DNA of 64,000 nucleotides, taken from Actinomadura sp. NAK00032 (GTDB lineage: Bacteria; Actinomycetota; Actinomycetes; Streptosporangiales; Streptosporangiaceae). The stretch covers positions 2,232,001-2,296,000 of the forward strand of contig NZ_CP054932.1 of NCBI RefSeq assembly GCF_013364275.1. Direction: 5' to 3'. The notes under the pieces were generated by a model. The model was not told where the DNA came from. It made no database searches and worked only from the letters and a program-made list of their open reading frames with translations. Position 1 is the stretch's first letter. Each line of letters starts with the position of its first letter. A program made the position numbers and the translations under genes. Of this stretch, positions 48,501 through 57,823 are shown one piece after another.

Positions 48501-50332
48501 CGCCGGAAGGGCCCGTGATGCCGGAAGTGCCCGTAGCGGCGGGAGAGCCCGTGGGCGCCGTGCACCGCCGTGACGGCGGTCGCGGCGGTCCACAGCAGCA
48601 GCGCGCCGAGGCGCTGGTCGTCGAGCGGCGGCGCGCCCCAGGTGCGGCCGAGGGTTTCGTACCAGTTGCCGAGGACGGTCCCGTCCCGCATGAGCGCCAC
48701 CCCGGCGATGACGTGCAGCGGCAGCAGGGCCAGGGGGACGAGCGCGCCCGTCGCGCCGTGGAAGTACGCGAGCCCGGCGGCGAGGAAGACCAGCATGGCG
48801 AGTGAGTGGAGCGCGTGGTTGCCGAGCGACGGCGGGAACAGCGGCGACACGTACCACGCGTAGAGGCTGAGGAGCAGCAGCGGGCACGCGACCGCCGGAT
48901 GGCCGAGCGCCCGCAGTCCCCGGCTGCCCGCTGCGGCGTCGAGCAGCGCGCGGCCCTCCCCGCGCATGGCCCGGAGCGCCAGCCGCACCGGTGCCCCGTA
49001 CAGGAGCAGCGGCGGCGCGATGAGCCCGACGAGGACGTGCTGGACGGCGTGCGCGCTGAACAGCACCATGCTGTAGCGGGAGATCCCGCTCGCGGTGGCG
49101 AGCAGCAGGACGAGCAGCCCCACGGCCCACGCCGCGCTGCGGCGCAACGGCCAGTCCCGGACGCGCGCGACACCCACCCCGTACAGCACGGCCGCGGCGA
49201 CGATCAGCACCGCGAACAGCGGGTCGATCCACCAGTCGCGGAGGTACGGGCCGACGCCGGCCGGGCCGGGCAGCGGGAAGCCGAGGCGCAGCGCGACGAC
49301 GTCGAGGGTGTCCGGGGCGTTCTCGGGCGGCGGCGTGCGGGACAGCCCGGCGGCCAGCGCCATCGTCGCCGCCATCACGAGGACCTCGACCGCGCCGAGG
49401 CGCAGGAACGGGCGGGGGCCCGTCCCGTCCCGCAGCGCGGGGAGCGTGGCGCGGCGGTGCCACCAGCCGAGCGCGCCGAGCACGGCGAGCGCGGCGCCCT
49501 TCGCCACGACGAGCATCCCGTACCGGGATCCGAGGTGGACGCCGCCGAGCCGCACCCAGGCGTTGACCGCGCCGCTGGCGCCGACGACGGCGAACGCGGC
49601 GAGCGCGAGGCCGCTGTAGCGCTCGGCGACGCGGGGCAGGCCGTCCCGCATGCCGGGAGCGAGGGTGAGCAGAGCGACGAGCCCGCCGACCCACAGCGCG
49701 GCCCCGGCCACGTGCGCGGCGAGGCTCCAGACGGCGAGCGCGTGGTTCGCGGCGCTCGCGGCGTGCCCGGTGAACAGCGGCGGCAGCAGCGCGGCGAGCG
49801 CGCCCGCGAGCAGGTACCCGGCGCGGCCCGCCGCGCGGGGCAGGCTCGCGGCGACGGCCAGGGCGAGCGCGGCGGCGAGGACGAGCAGCAGCGCCCGGCC
49901 CTGCGGCAGTTCGATGAGCAGCGTCCGCAGCATGTTCCCGGTGACGCCGCCGAGTCCCGTCCCGAACAGGTCGAGGACGGTGAAGACGATCAGCGCCAGC
50001 GTGCACAGCGCCCAGGCGAGCGCGGTCAGCGACGCCGCGCGCAGGCAGCGGCGGCCGGTGCCGGACGTTCCCGGCACGAACACGGCGGCGGCCAGCAGCC
50101 AGCCGACCGTGAGGACCGCCGCGGCGTCGCCGCCGAGCTTGGCGACCGACAGGCCGGTCTTGGTCAGCGCCCCCGCCCGCGACAGGCCGGGGACGGCGGT
50201 CTCGCTGAACGCGCCGCCCAGCCGCACCACCAGCGCGAGGACGACCAGCGCGAGCGCGGCGGCGCCGATGGCGAGCATCGTCCGGTCGGTGCGGGCCGCG
50301 GGCGGGTCGGGGATCGCCTCGGGTGCCGTCAC
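48356..50332 (-). CDS. CopD-CtaG fusion membrane protein
   Basis: 658 residues from GTG 50332. The first half is a CopD-type copper-resistance domain (VWSLAAHVAGAALWVGGLVAL), the second half a caa3-type CtaG oxidase-assembly domain (SAHAVQHVLVGLIAPPLLLYGAPVRLALRA, LLSLYAWYVSPLFPP, NHALHSLAMLVFLAAGLAYF). It likely brings copper to cytochrome c oxidase. About 15 membrane helices. The last 45 residues are Ser/Arg-rich and are antisense to the HD gene, so the original stop seems lost and the protein reads 145 bases into its neighbour. Confidence 0.9.
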   Translation of the reverse strand: MTAPEAIPDPPAARTDRTMLAIGAAALALVVLALVVRLGGAFSETAVPGLSRAGALTKTGLSVAKLGGDAAAVLTVGWLLAAAVFVPGTSGTGRRCLRAASLTALAWALCTLALIVFTVLDLFGTGLGGVTGNMLRTLLIELPQGRALLLVLAAALALAVAASLPRAAGRAGYLLAGALAALLPPLFTGHAASAANHALAVWSLAAHVAGAALWVGGLVALLTLAPGMRDGLPRVAERYSGLALAAFAVVGASGAVNAWVRLGGVHLGSRYGMLVVAKGAALAVLGALGWWHRRATLPALRDGTGPRPFLRLGAVEVLVMAATMALAAGLSRTPPPENAPDTLDVVALRLGFPLPGPAGVGPYLRDWWIDPLFAVLIVAAAVLYGVGVARVRDWPLRRSAAWAVGLLVLLLATASGISRYSMVLFSAHAVQHVLVGLIAPPLLLYGAPVRLALRAMRGEGRALLDAAAGSRGLRALGHPAVACPLLLLSLYAWYVSPLFPPSLGNHALHSLAMLVFLAAGLAYFHGATGALVPLALLPLHVIAGVALMRDGTVLGNWYETLGRTWGAPPLDDQRLGALLLWTAATAVTAVHGAHGLSRRYGHFRHHGPFRRYGRGRRSTTRLSASTTVGSYSAAESSRSRSSTAAPRSRSAESPTRSS

Positions 50333-50373
50333 GGCCGGTGGTACGCGCGCACCTCCGCCGCCGGTTCAGCGGG

Positions 50374-51555
50374 TCAGTGCGGCTCGGCCGGAGGGAACGT
50401 GACGGGCAGGGCGACCAGGGCGCGGTGGAACGGGCCGGGACGCCACTCCAGCGCGTCCCTCGGGACGGCGAGGTCCAGGTCGGGCAGCCGGTCCAGGAGC
50501 ACCTCGATGGCGGCGGACGCGATCAGCCGCGCATGGTTCTTGGCGGGGCAGGTGTGCGGCCCGCCGGCGAACGACAGGTGCGCGCGGTTGCCCTTCCGGT
50601 CGGCCACCGCCCGGGACGGGTCGGTGTTCGCGGCGGCGTAGCTGATCAGGATGGGCTGGTGGGCGGGCAGCCGGTGCCCGTGGAAGTCGATGTCGCGGCG
50701 GGGGAACGTCGTCCCGAGGTTGGCCAGCGGCGGGTCGGTCCACAGGATCTCGTCGAGCGCGTCCTCGACGGGCATGCCGCCGCCCGCCAGGTCGCCGCCG
50801 AACCGGTCGTCCGACAGCAGCAGCAGGATGCCGTTGGCGATGAGGTTCTGCTCCGGCTCGGAGCCGGCGCCGATCAGCAGCGTGAGCTGGTGGGCCATCT
50901 CCAGGTCGTCGAGGCCCGCCGGGTGCCGCATCATCCACGACGTGACGTCCGCGCCGGGGTGGGCCCGCTTGTAGGCGACCAGTTCGGAGTTGCCCTCGGC
51001 GAGCAGCGCGTTGCCCTCCACGCCGCCCACGGCGTCGAAGATGGCGCTCATGCCGCGGACGAGCTTGTCGCCGATGTCGCGGGGGCAGCCGAAGATCTCG
51101 TTGAACACCAGCGGCGTCAGCGTGCGGGCGTACTGGGCGATGAGGTCGGCCTTGCCGTCGCCCGCGAACCGGTCGATGAGGGTGTCGGCGCTGACCTGGG
51201 TGTGGTCGCGCAGCGCCGCCGGGTCGATGCGGTCGAGGCTGTCGACGATCACCGAACGAAGCCGCGCGTGCACGGTGCCGTTGGTGAACATCGCGTTGGG
51301 CCGCGCCATCATGAGCGGCATCACCGGGCAGTCCGGGCCGACCTCCTCCTCCCACACCTCGCTGCTGCGCGGGAAGGTGTCCGGGTCGCGCAGGATCTCC
51401 AGCGCGGCCTCGTACCCGATGACCAGCGTCGCCGGGACGCCCGGGGCCAGCTCGACGGGCGCGAGGTCGCCGTGGGCGCGCATCCGCGCGTAGACGGCGG
51501 CGGGATCCCGGGCGTACTCGGGGCCGTACAGGGGGAAGCGCTCCGGCTCGGTCAT
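50374..51555 (-). CDS. cvnE: Conservon cytochrome P450 (CvnE)
   Basis: 393 residues from ATG 51555, overlapping the CvnD stop. Heme loop SFAGGPHTCPAK with the Cys ligand. The I-helix reads LIGAGSEPEQN, so the usual acid-Thr pair for oxygen activation is missing (Glu-Pro instead). That is consistent with conservon P450s acting in signalling or with unusual chemistry. Last gene of the five-gene cvnABCDE set, all coupled by overlaps. Confidence 0.92.
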   Translation of the reverse strand: MTEPERFPLYGPEYARDPAAVYARMRAHGDLAPVELAPGVPATLVIGYEAALEILRDPDTFPRSSEVWEEEVGPDCPVMPLMMARPNAMFTNGTVHARLRSVIVDSLDRIDPAALRDHTQVSADTLIDRFAGDGKADLIAQYARTLTPLVFNEIFGCPRDIGDKLVRGMSAIFDAVGGVEGNALLAEGNSELVAYKRAHPGADVTSWMMRHPAGLDDLEMAHQLTLLIGAGSEPEQNLIANGILLLLSDDRFGGDLAGGGMPVEDALDEILWTDPPLANLGTTFPRRDIDFHGHRLPAHQPILISYAAANTDPSRAVADRKGNRAHLSFAGGPHTCPAKNHARLIASAAIEVLLDRLPDLDLAVPRDALEWRPGPFHRALVALPVTFPPAEPH

Positions 51556-52148
51556 GCGGTTTCCGTGTCCAGGGTGAGGAGGTGGTCGACGAGGGAGATC
51601 AGCGCCTCGGTGGACGACCTGCGGTCGCGGGCGTCGCAGGTGACCAGCGGCGTGCGGGGCGCGAGGTCGAGCGCCTCGCGGACCTCGGCCTCCGGGAAGG
51701 CGGGCGAGCCGTCGAAGTGGTTGACGGCCACCGCGTACGGCAGGCCCTGCTTCTCCACGATGTCCATGACGGCGAACGACTCCTGGAGCCGGGTCGTGTC
51801 CACCAGGATCAGCGCGCCGAGGGCGCCGCGCGCCAGGTCGTCCCACAGCCGGGTGAACCGCTGCTGGCCGGGCGCGCCGAACAGGTACAGGACGAGGTCG
51901 TCGCTGAGGGTGAGGCGGCCGAAGTCCATCGCGACGGTGGTGGTGGTCTTGTCGCGGATGCCGGCGAGGTCGTCCACGGTCGCGCCGGCCTGCGTCATCC
52001 GCTCCTCGGTGCGCAGCGGGCGGATCTCCGACAGAGTCCCGACGTAGGTGGTCTTGCCGACCGCGAAGTGCCCCACGATGAGGATCTTGACGGCGGTCCG
52101 GACGCTGTCGCGGACGTAGGACGGGTCAGAGGCGAGCGCGGAGCCCAT
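51552..52148 (-). CDS. cvnD: Conservon GTP-binding protein (CvnD)
   Basis: 198 residues. Ras-like small GTPase: P-loop GHFAVGKTT at 26-34, switch region TTTTVAMDFG, G3 in FGAPGQQRF, G4-like NHFD and SCDAR-type G5 (TCDARD). MglA-like GTPases of conservons interact with the roadblock protein CvnB. The start at 52148 lies 23 bases inside the cvnC reading frame. Confidence 0.94.
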   Translation of the reverse strand: MGSALASDPSYVRDSVRTAVKILIVGHFAVGKTTYVGTLSEIRPLRTEERMTQAGATVDDLAGIRDKTTTTVAMDFGRLTLSDDLVLYLFGAPGQQRFTRLWDDLARGALGALILVDTTRLQESFAVMDIVEKQGLPYAVAVNHFDGSPAFPEAEVREALDLAPRTPLVTCDARDRRSSTEALISLVDHLLTLDTETA

Positions 52149-52482
52149 CGAGCACCTCCTGGAGGAGCCGTACCTTCGGCTGCCGGTCGGCGGGCGCGGC
52201 GGCCCGGGTGGTGAGGTGCCCGCTGTCGACGAGGTCGGAGAGCAGCACCTTGACGACCCCGACGGGCAGGCCGAGGTGCCCGGAGATCTCGACGACCGAC
52301 AGCGCGCCGCCGCGGCACAGGTCGATGATGCGGAGCTTTTCCGGGGTGAGGTCCTTGCGCGGCAGGTCGCCGGTGGCGATGACGAGGGTGACGAGGTCGA
52401 AGACGTTGCGGGTCGGGTGCGCCCGCCCGCCGGTGACGACGTGCGGGCGCACCAGCGCGCGCTCGTTCCGCCGCGGGGTCAT
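52126..52482 (-). CDS. cvnC: Conservon DUF742 protein (CvnC)
   Basis: 118 residues from ATG 52482, overlapping the CvnB stop as ATGA. Winged-helix DUF742 protein: LVRPHVVTGGRAHPTRNVFDLVTLV, IIDLCRGGALSVVEISGHLGLP, GVVKVLLSDLVDSGHL. Longer frames upstream belong to cvnB/cvnA in other frames. Functions in the membrane-associated conservon complex; its exact role is unknown. Confidence 0.93.
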   Translation of the reverse strand: MTPRRNERALVRPHVVTGGRAHPTRNVFDLVTLVIATGDLPRKDLTPEKLRIIDLCRGGALSVVEISGHLGLPVGVVKVLLSDLVDSGHLTTRAAAPADRQPKVRLLQEVLDGLRARL

Positions 52483-52913
52483 GCGGTGCTGCCCGCGCCC
52501 GGACGCGGCGGGCTGGTCAGCTCCTTGCCCAGCCGCTGCACCAGCTCCTGGAGCCGGAACGACACGGTCTCCATGTCGACGCGCTGCGTCGCCGACACCG
52601 CGAGGTAGGCGCCGGGGCCGGCGGCGACGAGGAACACGTAGCCGTCGTCGAACTCGTTGACCGTCTGCCGCCAGGTGGTGCCCGCGTCGCCGCAGAACTC
52701 GGCGGTGCTGCGGGCGAGCGACTGCAGGCCCGCCATGCCGGCCGCCTGCCGCTCTGCCTCGTCCCGGCCGATCCGCTCGGAGTGCGCCATGAGCAGGCCG
52801 TCGGCCGACAGCAGGATCGCGTAGCGGGTCTCCGGCATCCGCAGCGCGTCGTCGAGCATCCAGCCGAGCCGGTTCGTACCGTCGTCCATCGCGCCGTTCC
52901 ACCCCTCGTTCAT
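52479..52913 (-). CDS. cvnB: Conservon roadblock/LC7 protein (CvnB)
   Basis: 144 residues from ATG 52913, overlapping the CvnA stop. A roadblock domain: LGWMLDDALRMPETRYAILL, SADGLLMAHSERIGRDEAER, GMAGLQSLARSTAEFCG and YVFLVAAGPGAYLAVSA. MglB-like members act as GTPase-activating partners; here for CvnD. Confidence 0.94.
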   Translation of the reverse strand: MNEGWNGAMDDGTNRLGWMLDDALRMPETRYAILLSADGLLMAHSERIGRDEAERQAAGMAGLQSLARSTAEFCGDAGTTWRQTVNEFDDGYVFLVAAGPGAYLAVSATQRVDMETVSFRLQELVQRLGKELTSPPRPGAGSTA

Positions 52914-54250
52914 GGCCGCAGATCCTTACTGTCCGCACTGCCGGCACTGCCGCCACCGCCGGCCCCGGGCGCCTCGCCGGACGGCGTCGCGGCGCGGCCG
53001 GACCGCGTGCCGCGCTGCCATGCCCCGAGGCCCGCGGCGGTCTCCCGCGCCGGCCGGGGCAAGGTCGCCGGCGCGGCGTCCCCGGTGTCCGGTTCGGGTG
53101 CCTCGCCGGGTTCGGGTCCGGGTTCGGCGGGACGTTCGGCGACGGCGACGCGGCTCCGCTTGGGCAGCCCGCCGGCCGTCGCGGCGCCCGCCGCGGCCGC
53201 GGCCGCCGGGCGCTCCGCCGCCGCCGGTGCGGGCGGCCGCTCGTCCGGGACCTCGGTGAGCAGCGCGGACGGCACGAACACCACGGCGCGCACGCCGCCG
53301 TAGGGGGAGTGGCTGTCGACCGACACCCGGAAGCCGTACCGGGCGGCGAGCACGCCCGCGACCGCGAACCCGACGCGGGGCGGGTCGCCGAGCCGGTGGA
53401 TGTCCACCGACGCGTCGCCGGACAGCAGCTCCGCCGCGCGCTGCAGCTCGTCGGCGTCCATCGCGACGCCCGCGTCATCGATGGTGATGGCGACGCCGTT
53501 GTGCGCGGAGCGGAAGTTGACCTCGACGGCGGTGTCGGGGCGCGAGTGCCGGGCGGCGTTGTCCAGCAGCTCGGCGAGGGTCAGCACGATCGGCTCGACG
53601 GCCCGGCTCGTCACCGCGGCGTTCAGCGACCCCTCCAGGTTGACGCGCAGGTAGTCGCGGATGCGGGAGGTCGCGCCGCGCACCACGTCGGTCAGCGAGG
53701 ACGCCGACCGCTGCTGCCCCGGCCACGACCCGCACAGCACGGCGGTGGCCTGCGCGCGCCGTCCGAGCTGGGCGTTCATGTGGTCGATGTGGAGCAGGCC
53801 CTCCAGCACGTCGGGGTCGTCGTGGCGTTCCTGCATGTGCGAGATGGCGAGCTGCTGCTCGTTCGCGAGGCTCTGCACGGCGCGCATCATCGCGCGCAGC
53901 GTCGACTTCGCCGACCGGTCGGCGCGCTCCCGGACGCCCGCGGCGGAGCCGGCGAACAGGTCCACGACGGTCCGCATCGCCTGGCCGTAGGCGGGGGCCT
54001 CGCGGTCGAGGTCGTGCAGCGGTCCGGTGACGTGCACGGCCGGGTTGGTCAGCGACTCCACGAGCTCGGGCAGCCGGACGTCGGCGAGGTGCCGCAGCTC
54101 CCGCTCCCGCAGGTCCAGGCCGCGGGCGAGCACGGAGTTCTGCTCGCGCAGCTCGGCGGTCGCCCGCCGCTGGCGTACCAGCAGGACGGCGGCGGCGATG
54201 CCGGCGCCCGCCACGAGGACGAACGCCGCCGCCAGGACGAATTGCTCCAT
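52910..54250 (-). CDS. cvnA: Conservon sensor histidine-kinase-like protein (CvnA)
   Basis: 446 residues from ATG 54250 (GAGGAT upstream). One N-terminal membrane helix (about 2-24), a helical linker with no clear phospho-His box, then an HATPase domain: LAELLDNAARHSRPDT, IDDAGVAMD and GFAVAGVLAARYGF. The long C-terminal tail (from about 345) is Pro/Ala/Glu-rich. CvnA proteins are thought to sense and recruit the complex at the membrane. First gene of the conservon. Confidence 0.93.
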   Translation of the reverse strand: MEQFVLAAAFVLVAGAGIAAAVLLVRQRRATAELREQNSVLARGLDLRERELRHLADVRLPELVESLTNPAVHVTGPLHDLDREAPAYGQAMRTVVDLFAGSAAGVRERADRSAKSTLRAMMRAVQSLANEQQLAISHMQERHDDPDVLEGLLHIDHMNAQLGRRAQATAVLCGSWPGQQRSASSLTDVVRGATSRIRDYLRVNLEGSLNAAVTSRAVEPIVLTLAELLDNAARHSRPDTAVEVNFRSAHNGVAITIDDAGVAMDADELQRAAELLSGDASVDIHRLGDPPRVGFAVAGVLAARYGFRVSVDSHSPYGGVRAVVFVPSALLTEVPDERPPAPAAAERPAAAAAAGAATAGGLPKRSRVAVAERPAEPGPEPGEAPEPDTGDAAPATLPRPARETAAGLGAWQRGTRSGRAATPSGEAPGAGGGGSAGSADSKDLRP

Positions 54251-54461
54251 CAGATCCTCGGTGCAGAGGGTTTTCGGGCGAAGTTGACCGGCCGCGGGGC
54301 CGGAGGTGGGGGAAATGGCGCGAACACGCCACAGGTTCGGCACCGTAGGGGGGTTCGCGGGAGCGCGCTTGTGCTCGCGCGCAAGGAACCTGCCGCCGGG
54401 CGCACAGCAAGATCACCGACAGTCTGATTCGCGTTACTTACCGCTGGATTCAGGTGAATCG

Positions 54462-55352
54462 GTGGCGCCGCGCGTACTACGCTCGGGCGCGCAAGCGATC
54501 ACCGCGCCGGACCAGGTCCGGCGCGGCACGGACCGGCGGAAGGGCCTGCGGGTGGACGACCTCCTCGGCGGGCCGGTCCGGCGCGACGCCTACCGGCTCG
54601 TCCTGTACGAGGAGGGCCGCCCCGACCCCGGCGCGGAGGGCTACCGGTTCCTGCTGCCGCTGCACGGTGAGCTGCTCACGCTCGACGGCGGCCCGGAGGC
54701 GCGGCTGCGCCCCGGCACGGGCGGGCTCGTCCCGCCGGCCGCGCCGCTGCGGGTCGACCGGCGGCGGCCCGGCCGCGCGCTCGTGCTGACGATCCCGGCG
54801 CGCGAGATGGCGGGCCGGCTCAACGTGCCGGCGCTGCCGGTGACCGGCATCGACCTGACCGCCGGCCTCGGCCGCGTCGTCGCCGACATGGTGCGGGCCG
54901 TCGGGGAGGAGCGCGACAGCCTGTCCGAGCCGCAGTTCGACGCCGCCTGCGACCGGATCACCGAGCTGCTGTGCCTGCTCGTCGCGGGGCGCGCCCGGCC
55001 GCCCGCGTCCGGCCACCTCGCCGAGGTGGAGGCGGTGGTGCGCCGGCACGTCCGCGAGCACGCCGCCGACCCCGGCCTCACCGGCACCGCGATGGCGCAG
55101 GACCTCGGCTGGTCGCTGCGGCAGATCCAGCTCGCGCTGCAGCGGGCCGGGACCACGCCGCGCGAGCTGATCCGCGAGGAGCGGCTCCGGCTCGTCCGGG
55201 ACCGGCTGCGCGATCCGCTGTACCGGAACGTCACGATCACCGACCTCGCGCACGCGAGCGGCTTCTCCTCCGCGAGCGCGCTCAGCCACGCGTTCCGCCG
55301 CCGCTTCGGCATCAGCCCCCGCGACCTGCGCCGCGACGCCGGGCCCGGCTGA
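54462..55352 (+). CDS. AraC-family transcriptional regulator
   Basis: 296 residues from GTG 54462 (AGGTGA upstream). N-terminal AraC-binding cupin-like part (YRFLLPLHGELLTLDGG), C-terminal double HTH: TGTAMAQDLGWSLRQIQLAL and VTITDLAHASGFSSASALSH, with FGISPRDLRR. It lies divergently from the conservon across about 210 bases, so it may control cvnA-E. Ligand unknown. Confidence 0.9.
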   Translation: MAPRVLRSGAQAITAPDQVRRGTDRRKGLRVDDLLGGPVRRDAYRLVLYEEGRPDPGAEGYRFLLPLHGELLTLDGGPEARLRPGTGGLVPPAAPLRVDRRRPGRALVLTIPAREMAGRLNVPALPVTGIDLTAGLGRVVADMVRAVGEERDSLSEPQFDAACDRITELLCLLVAGRARPPASGHLAEVEAVVRRHVREHAADPGLTGTAMAQDLGWSLRQIQLALQRAGTTPRELIREERLRLVRDRLRDPLYRNVTITDLAHASGFSSASALSHAFRRRFGISPRDLRRDAGPG

Positions 55353-55450
55353 GCCGGGTCGGCACGGATTGCCATTCCGCCGCGGCCGGGCCGCCGCTAG
55401 CATGCGGCGGAGAACCAGTGGCACGGGGCGACGACAGGTCAGGAGCGCCC

Positions 55451-56464
55451 GTGGACCTCGGCCCCCACCATCTGCGGATGATCGAGGCGATCGCCGCCAC
55501 CGGCAGCATCAGCAAGGCCGCCGCGCGGCTCGGCCTCACCCAGCCCGCCGTCAGCACGATGCTGCGCCGTGTGGAGGGCCACCTCGGCGCGCAGCTGTTC
55601 GTCCGCTCCCCGGAGGGCGTCACCCCGACGCCCGTCGGGGCGGAGGTCGCCACCCGCGCCCGCGCCGCGCTCGCCGCCATCGACGACCTCAACGCCGCGC
55701 TCGCGCACCGGCTCCCCGCCGCGCCGCCGCTGCTGCGGATCGGGATCCAGGCGTGTCCCGCGCTGACCGGGCTCGGCGGGCACCTCGACGCGCTGCGCCC
55801 GGACGCGCGGCTGCAACTGCGGGTCGACCCGGGCGGCGGGCGCATCCCCGCCCTGCTCGGCTCCGGCGCGCTCGACATCGGCCTGTTCCAGGAGCCGGCC
55901 GGCCACGACCCGCGCCCGCGCGACGGGCTGCGCCGGCTCGTCCTGGTGGAGCGCGAGCCGCTGCTCGCCGGGATGTCGGCCGCCGGCCCGCTCGCCGCCG
56001 GACCGGCCGTCGACCTCGCCGACCTCGCCGACCGGGACTGGCTGGACGACCCGCTCGACGACGGCCCGTGGCCCGCCCACTTCCGCGCCGTGTGCGCGGC
56101 CGCCGGGTTCACCCCGCGGGTGCGGTACTGGTCGAGCGACTGGCAGATCTCGGCGTCGCTGATCCGGTCCGGGCGCGCCGTCGGCCTCTACCAGCCGACC
56201 GCCGCCTCCCGCGACGGGATCGCGTTCCGCCGCATCGCCGGCGACCCGCTGGCGCAGCGCGTGGTGCTGATGTGGCGTCCCGAGGCCGAACCGGCGGCGG
56301 AGCGGCTCCGCGCCGCCTTCACCGGTGTCTACCTCGGCCTCGTCCAGGCCCAGCGGATCTACCGCGAATGGTGGGACGAGCACCCCGAGGCGCACCCGGC
56401 ACTGCTCGCCGCGCGGGTCCCGGAAGGGGGACCGGCCCCCGGGACCCGCGCGCCGAGCCGCTAG
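55451..56464 (+). CDS. LysR-family transcriptional regulator
   Basis: 337 residues from GTG 55451 behind AGGAGCG. N-terminal HTH (RMIEAIAATGSISKAAARLG, then LTQPAVSTMLRRVEGHLGAQLF), C-terminal effector domain with PLLAGMSA and a late basic end. The stop overlaps that of the convergent secreted protein gene (CTAG). No obvious target; the divergent partner usual for LysR is missing. Confidence 0.9.
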   Translation: MDLGPHHLRMIEAIAATGSISKAAARLGLTQPAVSTMLRRVEGHLGAQLFVRSPEGVTPTPVGAEVATRARAALAAIDDLNAALAHRLPAAPPLLRIGIQACPALTGLGGHLDALRPDARLQLRVDPGGGRIPALLGSGALDIGLFQEPAGHDPRPRDGLRRLVLVEREPLLAGMSAAGPLAAGPAVDLADLADRDWLDDPLDDGPWPAHFRAVCAAAGFTPRVRYWSSDWQISASLIRSGRAVGLYQPTAASRDGIAFRRIAGDPLAQRVVLMWRPEAEPAAERLRAAFTGVYLGLVQAQRIYREWWDEHPEAHPALLAARVPEGGPAPGTRAPSR

Positions 56465-57249
56465 TAACCGCCCCTGCGGCGCCGCGCCACGGCGATGCCC
56501 GCGGCGGTCACCGCGCCGCCCGCGCCGAGCGCCAGCAGGGCCGGTGCCGGGCCCCGATCCGGCACCGGCTCGCGGACACCGGTCGCGGGCGAGTAGCCGC
56601 CGAGCTTCCCGGACCGCTGGTAGGCGGTCCCGGGGAGCTTGTCGGCGTACCGGGCGTGCACGAGCCGCTGGTACGCGGCCACCGTCACGCCCGCCTTCCC
56701 GACCGACGTCCGCGCGGTGTCGTTGAGGGCGGTGACCCGGCCGTCCTTCAGCCGGTACCAGGCGTGGATCTGCGGCTCGGTGAACACCGTGCCGCCGTTC
56801 GCCCGCGCCGGGTAGGCCGCCTCGTCCGACCCGGAGATGATGTTCATGACCTGCCAGCTCGCGCCGGACCGGGTCAGCCACATCGTCGCGTGCTGCCCGC
56901 TCGCCGACGCCGCGCCGACCGCCATGTAGGCGAACGTCGCGACCGGCGCGCTCTCACCCTTCACGAACGCCGGGTTCAGCGAGTAGACCTTCTGCACCGC
57001 CCCCTGGAGCCGCGGTGCCTTGGCCTGGGCCTGCGCCTTGGTGACGGCCTGGTTCGTCAACCGGCCGCGCTGGTGCTGGTCGAGGTGGACGAAGAACTCC
57101 GCGAGCCGCTGCTGCGCCGCGGGCGCCCGGGCGGCCTCCGCCGCGCCGGCCTCGCCGGACGGCGGGCCGGCGGCCAGCGCCGCGTTCCCGCCCATCAGCA
57201 CGGTGCCGCCGATCACCGCACCGGCCGCGATCCTCATACTGGCGCGCAT
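56461..57249 (-). CDS. Secreted, C-terminally anchored protein
   Basis: 262 residues from ATG 57249. Signal peptide at 1-27 (IAAGAVIGGTVLMGGNAALAA), a middle domain with SNLNPAFVKG-like and ATFAYMAVGAASASGQHATMW segments, and at the end a hydrophobic stretch (ALLALGAGGAVTAAGIAVA) plus RRRRGGY, a cell-envelope anchor without an LPxTG motif. The start is one base after the stop of the peptidase gene, so the two are translated together. Family not recognised. Confidence 0.78.
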   Translation of the reverse strand: MRASMRIAAGAVIGGTVLMGGNAALAAGPPSGEAGAAEAARAPAAQQRLAEFFVHLDQHQRGRLTNQAVTKAQAQAKAPRLQGAVQKVYSLNPAFVKGESAPVATFAYMAVGAASASGQHATMWLTRSGASWQVMNIISGSDEAAYPARANGGTVFTEPQIHAWYRLKDGRVTALNDTARTSVGKAGVTVAAYQRLVHARYADKLPGTAYQRSGKLGGYSPATGVREPVPDRGPAPALLALGAGGAVTAAGIAVARRRRGGY

Positions 57250-57250
57250 C

Positions 57251-57823
57251 TCAACCCCCGATCCTGGACAGGGCCTGGCCCCATCGGAACTGGTAGTTGC
57301 TGACGTAGCTGCTGTAGGACATCTCCCCGTAGCGGGGGCTGGACGGCCACGGGTCGCCGTAGGAGACCGTCTGGCCGGAGTAGCCGTAGATGACCTGGGC
57401 GTGGCCGCCGCCTGCCGTCCAGTAGATGCCGGTCAGGATCGGCCGCTGCCCGTTGATCTCGCCCTGCACCGACGCGAACGACAGCGGCCCGGAGACCTGC
57501 CCGGGGGAGAGCCCGAGCGCCTGGAACGCGCGCTGGTCGTACTCCAGGTAGCCGGCCTGGTTCGGGCAGTAGCTCCCGCGCGGGTAGCCGCGCCCGAGGT
57601 TGCAGAAGTCGTTCTGGCTGACGTTCCCCTTTCCGAAGAACTTGGCGATGGTCAGCCCGCTGGCGACCCAGCACCACTGGTTCTGCTGCTGCACCTGCTG
57701 CGTGATCGGCAGGTCCTGCGCCGAAGCCGCCGCGGCCGGTGCCGCGAGGGTGGCCGCCGCCACCCCCGCGGCACCGGCCGCGAGCCACCGGCGTGCCCGG
57801 GCGGGTCGGGTACGCGTTCTCAT
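57251..57823 (-). CDS. Secreted papain-like cysteine peptidase
   Basis: 190 residues from ATG 57823 with GGAAG upstream. Twin-Arg/hydrophobic signal at 1-33 (RARRWLAAGAAGVAAATLAAP). Catalytic Cys in QNQWCWVASG, His in GGGHAQVIYGY and Asp/Asn in SYGDPW give a C39-like or AvrRpt2-like fold. Extra Cys in DFCNLGRG and YCPNQ suggest a disulfide. Made with the anchored protein that follows, which may be its substrate, inhibitor or carrier. Confidence 0.87.
   Translation of the reverse strand: MRTRTRPARARRWLAAGAAGVAAATLAAPAAAASAQDLPITQQVQQQNQWCWVASGLTIAKFFGKGNVSQNDFCNLGRGYPRGSYCPNQAGYLEYDQRAFQALGLSPGQVSGPLSFASVQGEINGQRPILTGIYWTAGGGHAQVIYGYSGQTVSYGDPWPSSPRYGEMSYSSYVSNYQFRWGQALSRIGG

Noticed and set aside
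46935..50006. Very long minus-strand frame antisense to the HD gene and through CopD-CtaG
   Set aside because: No domain, Arg-rich, and the recognised genes on both strands explain the region.
52126..53478. 450-residue frame spanning cvnC
   Set aside because: Only the last 118 residues match DUF742; the rest is an out-of-frame reading of cvnA and cvnB.
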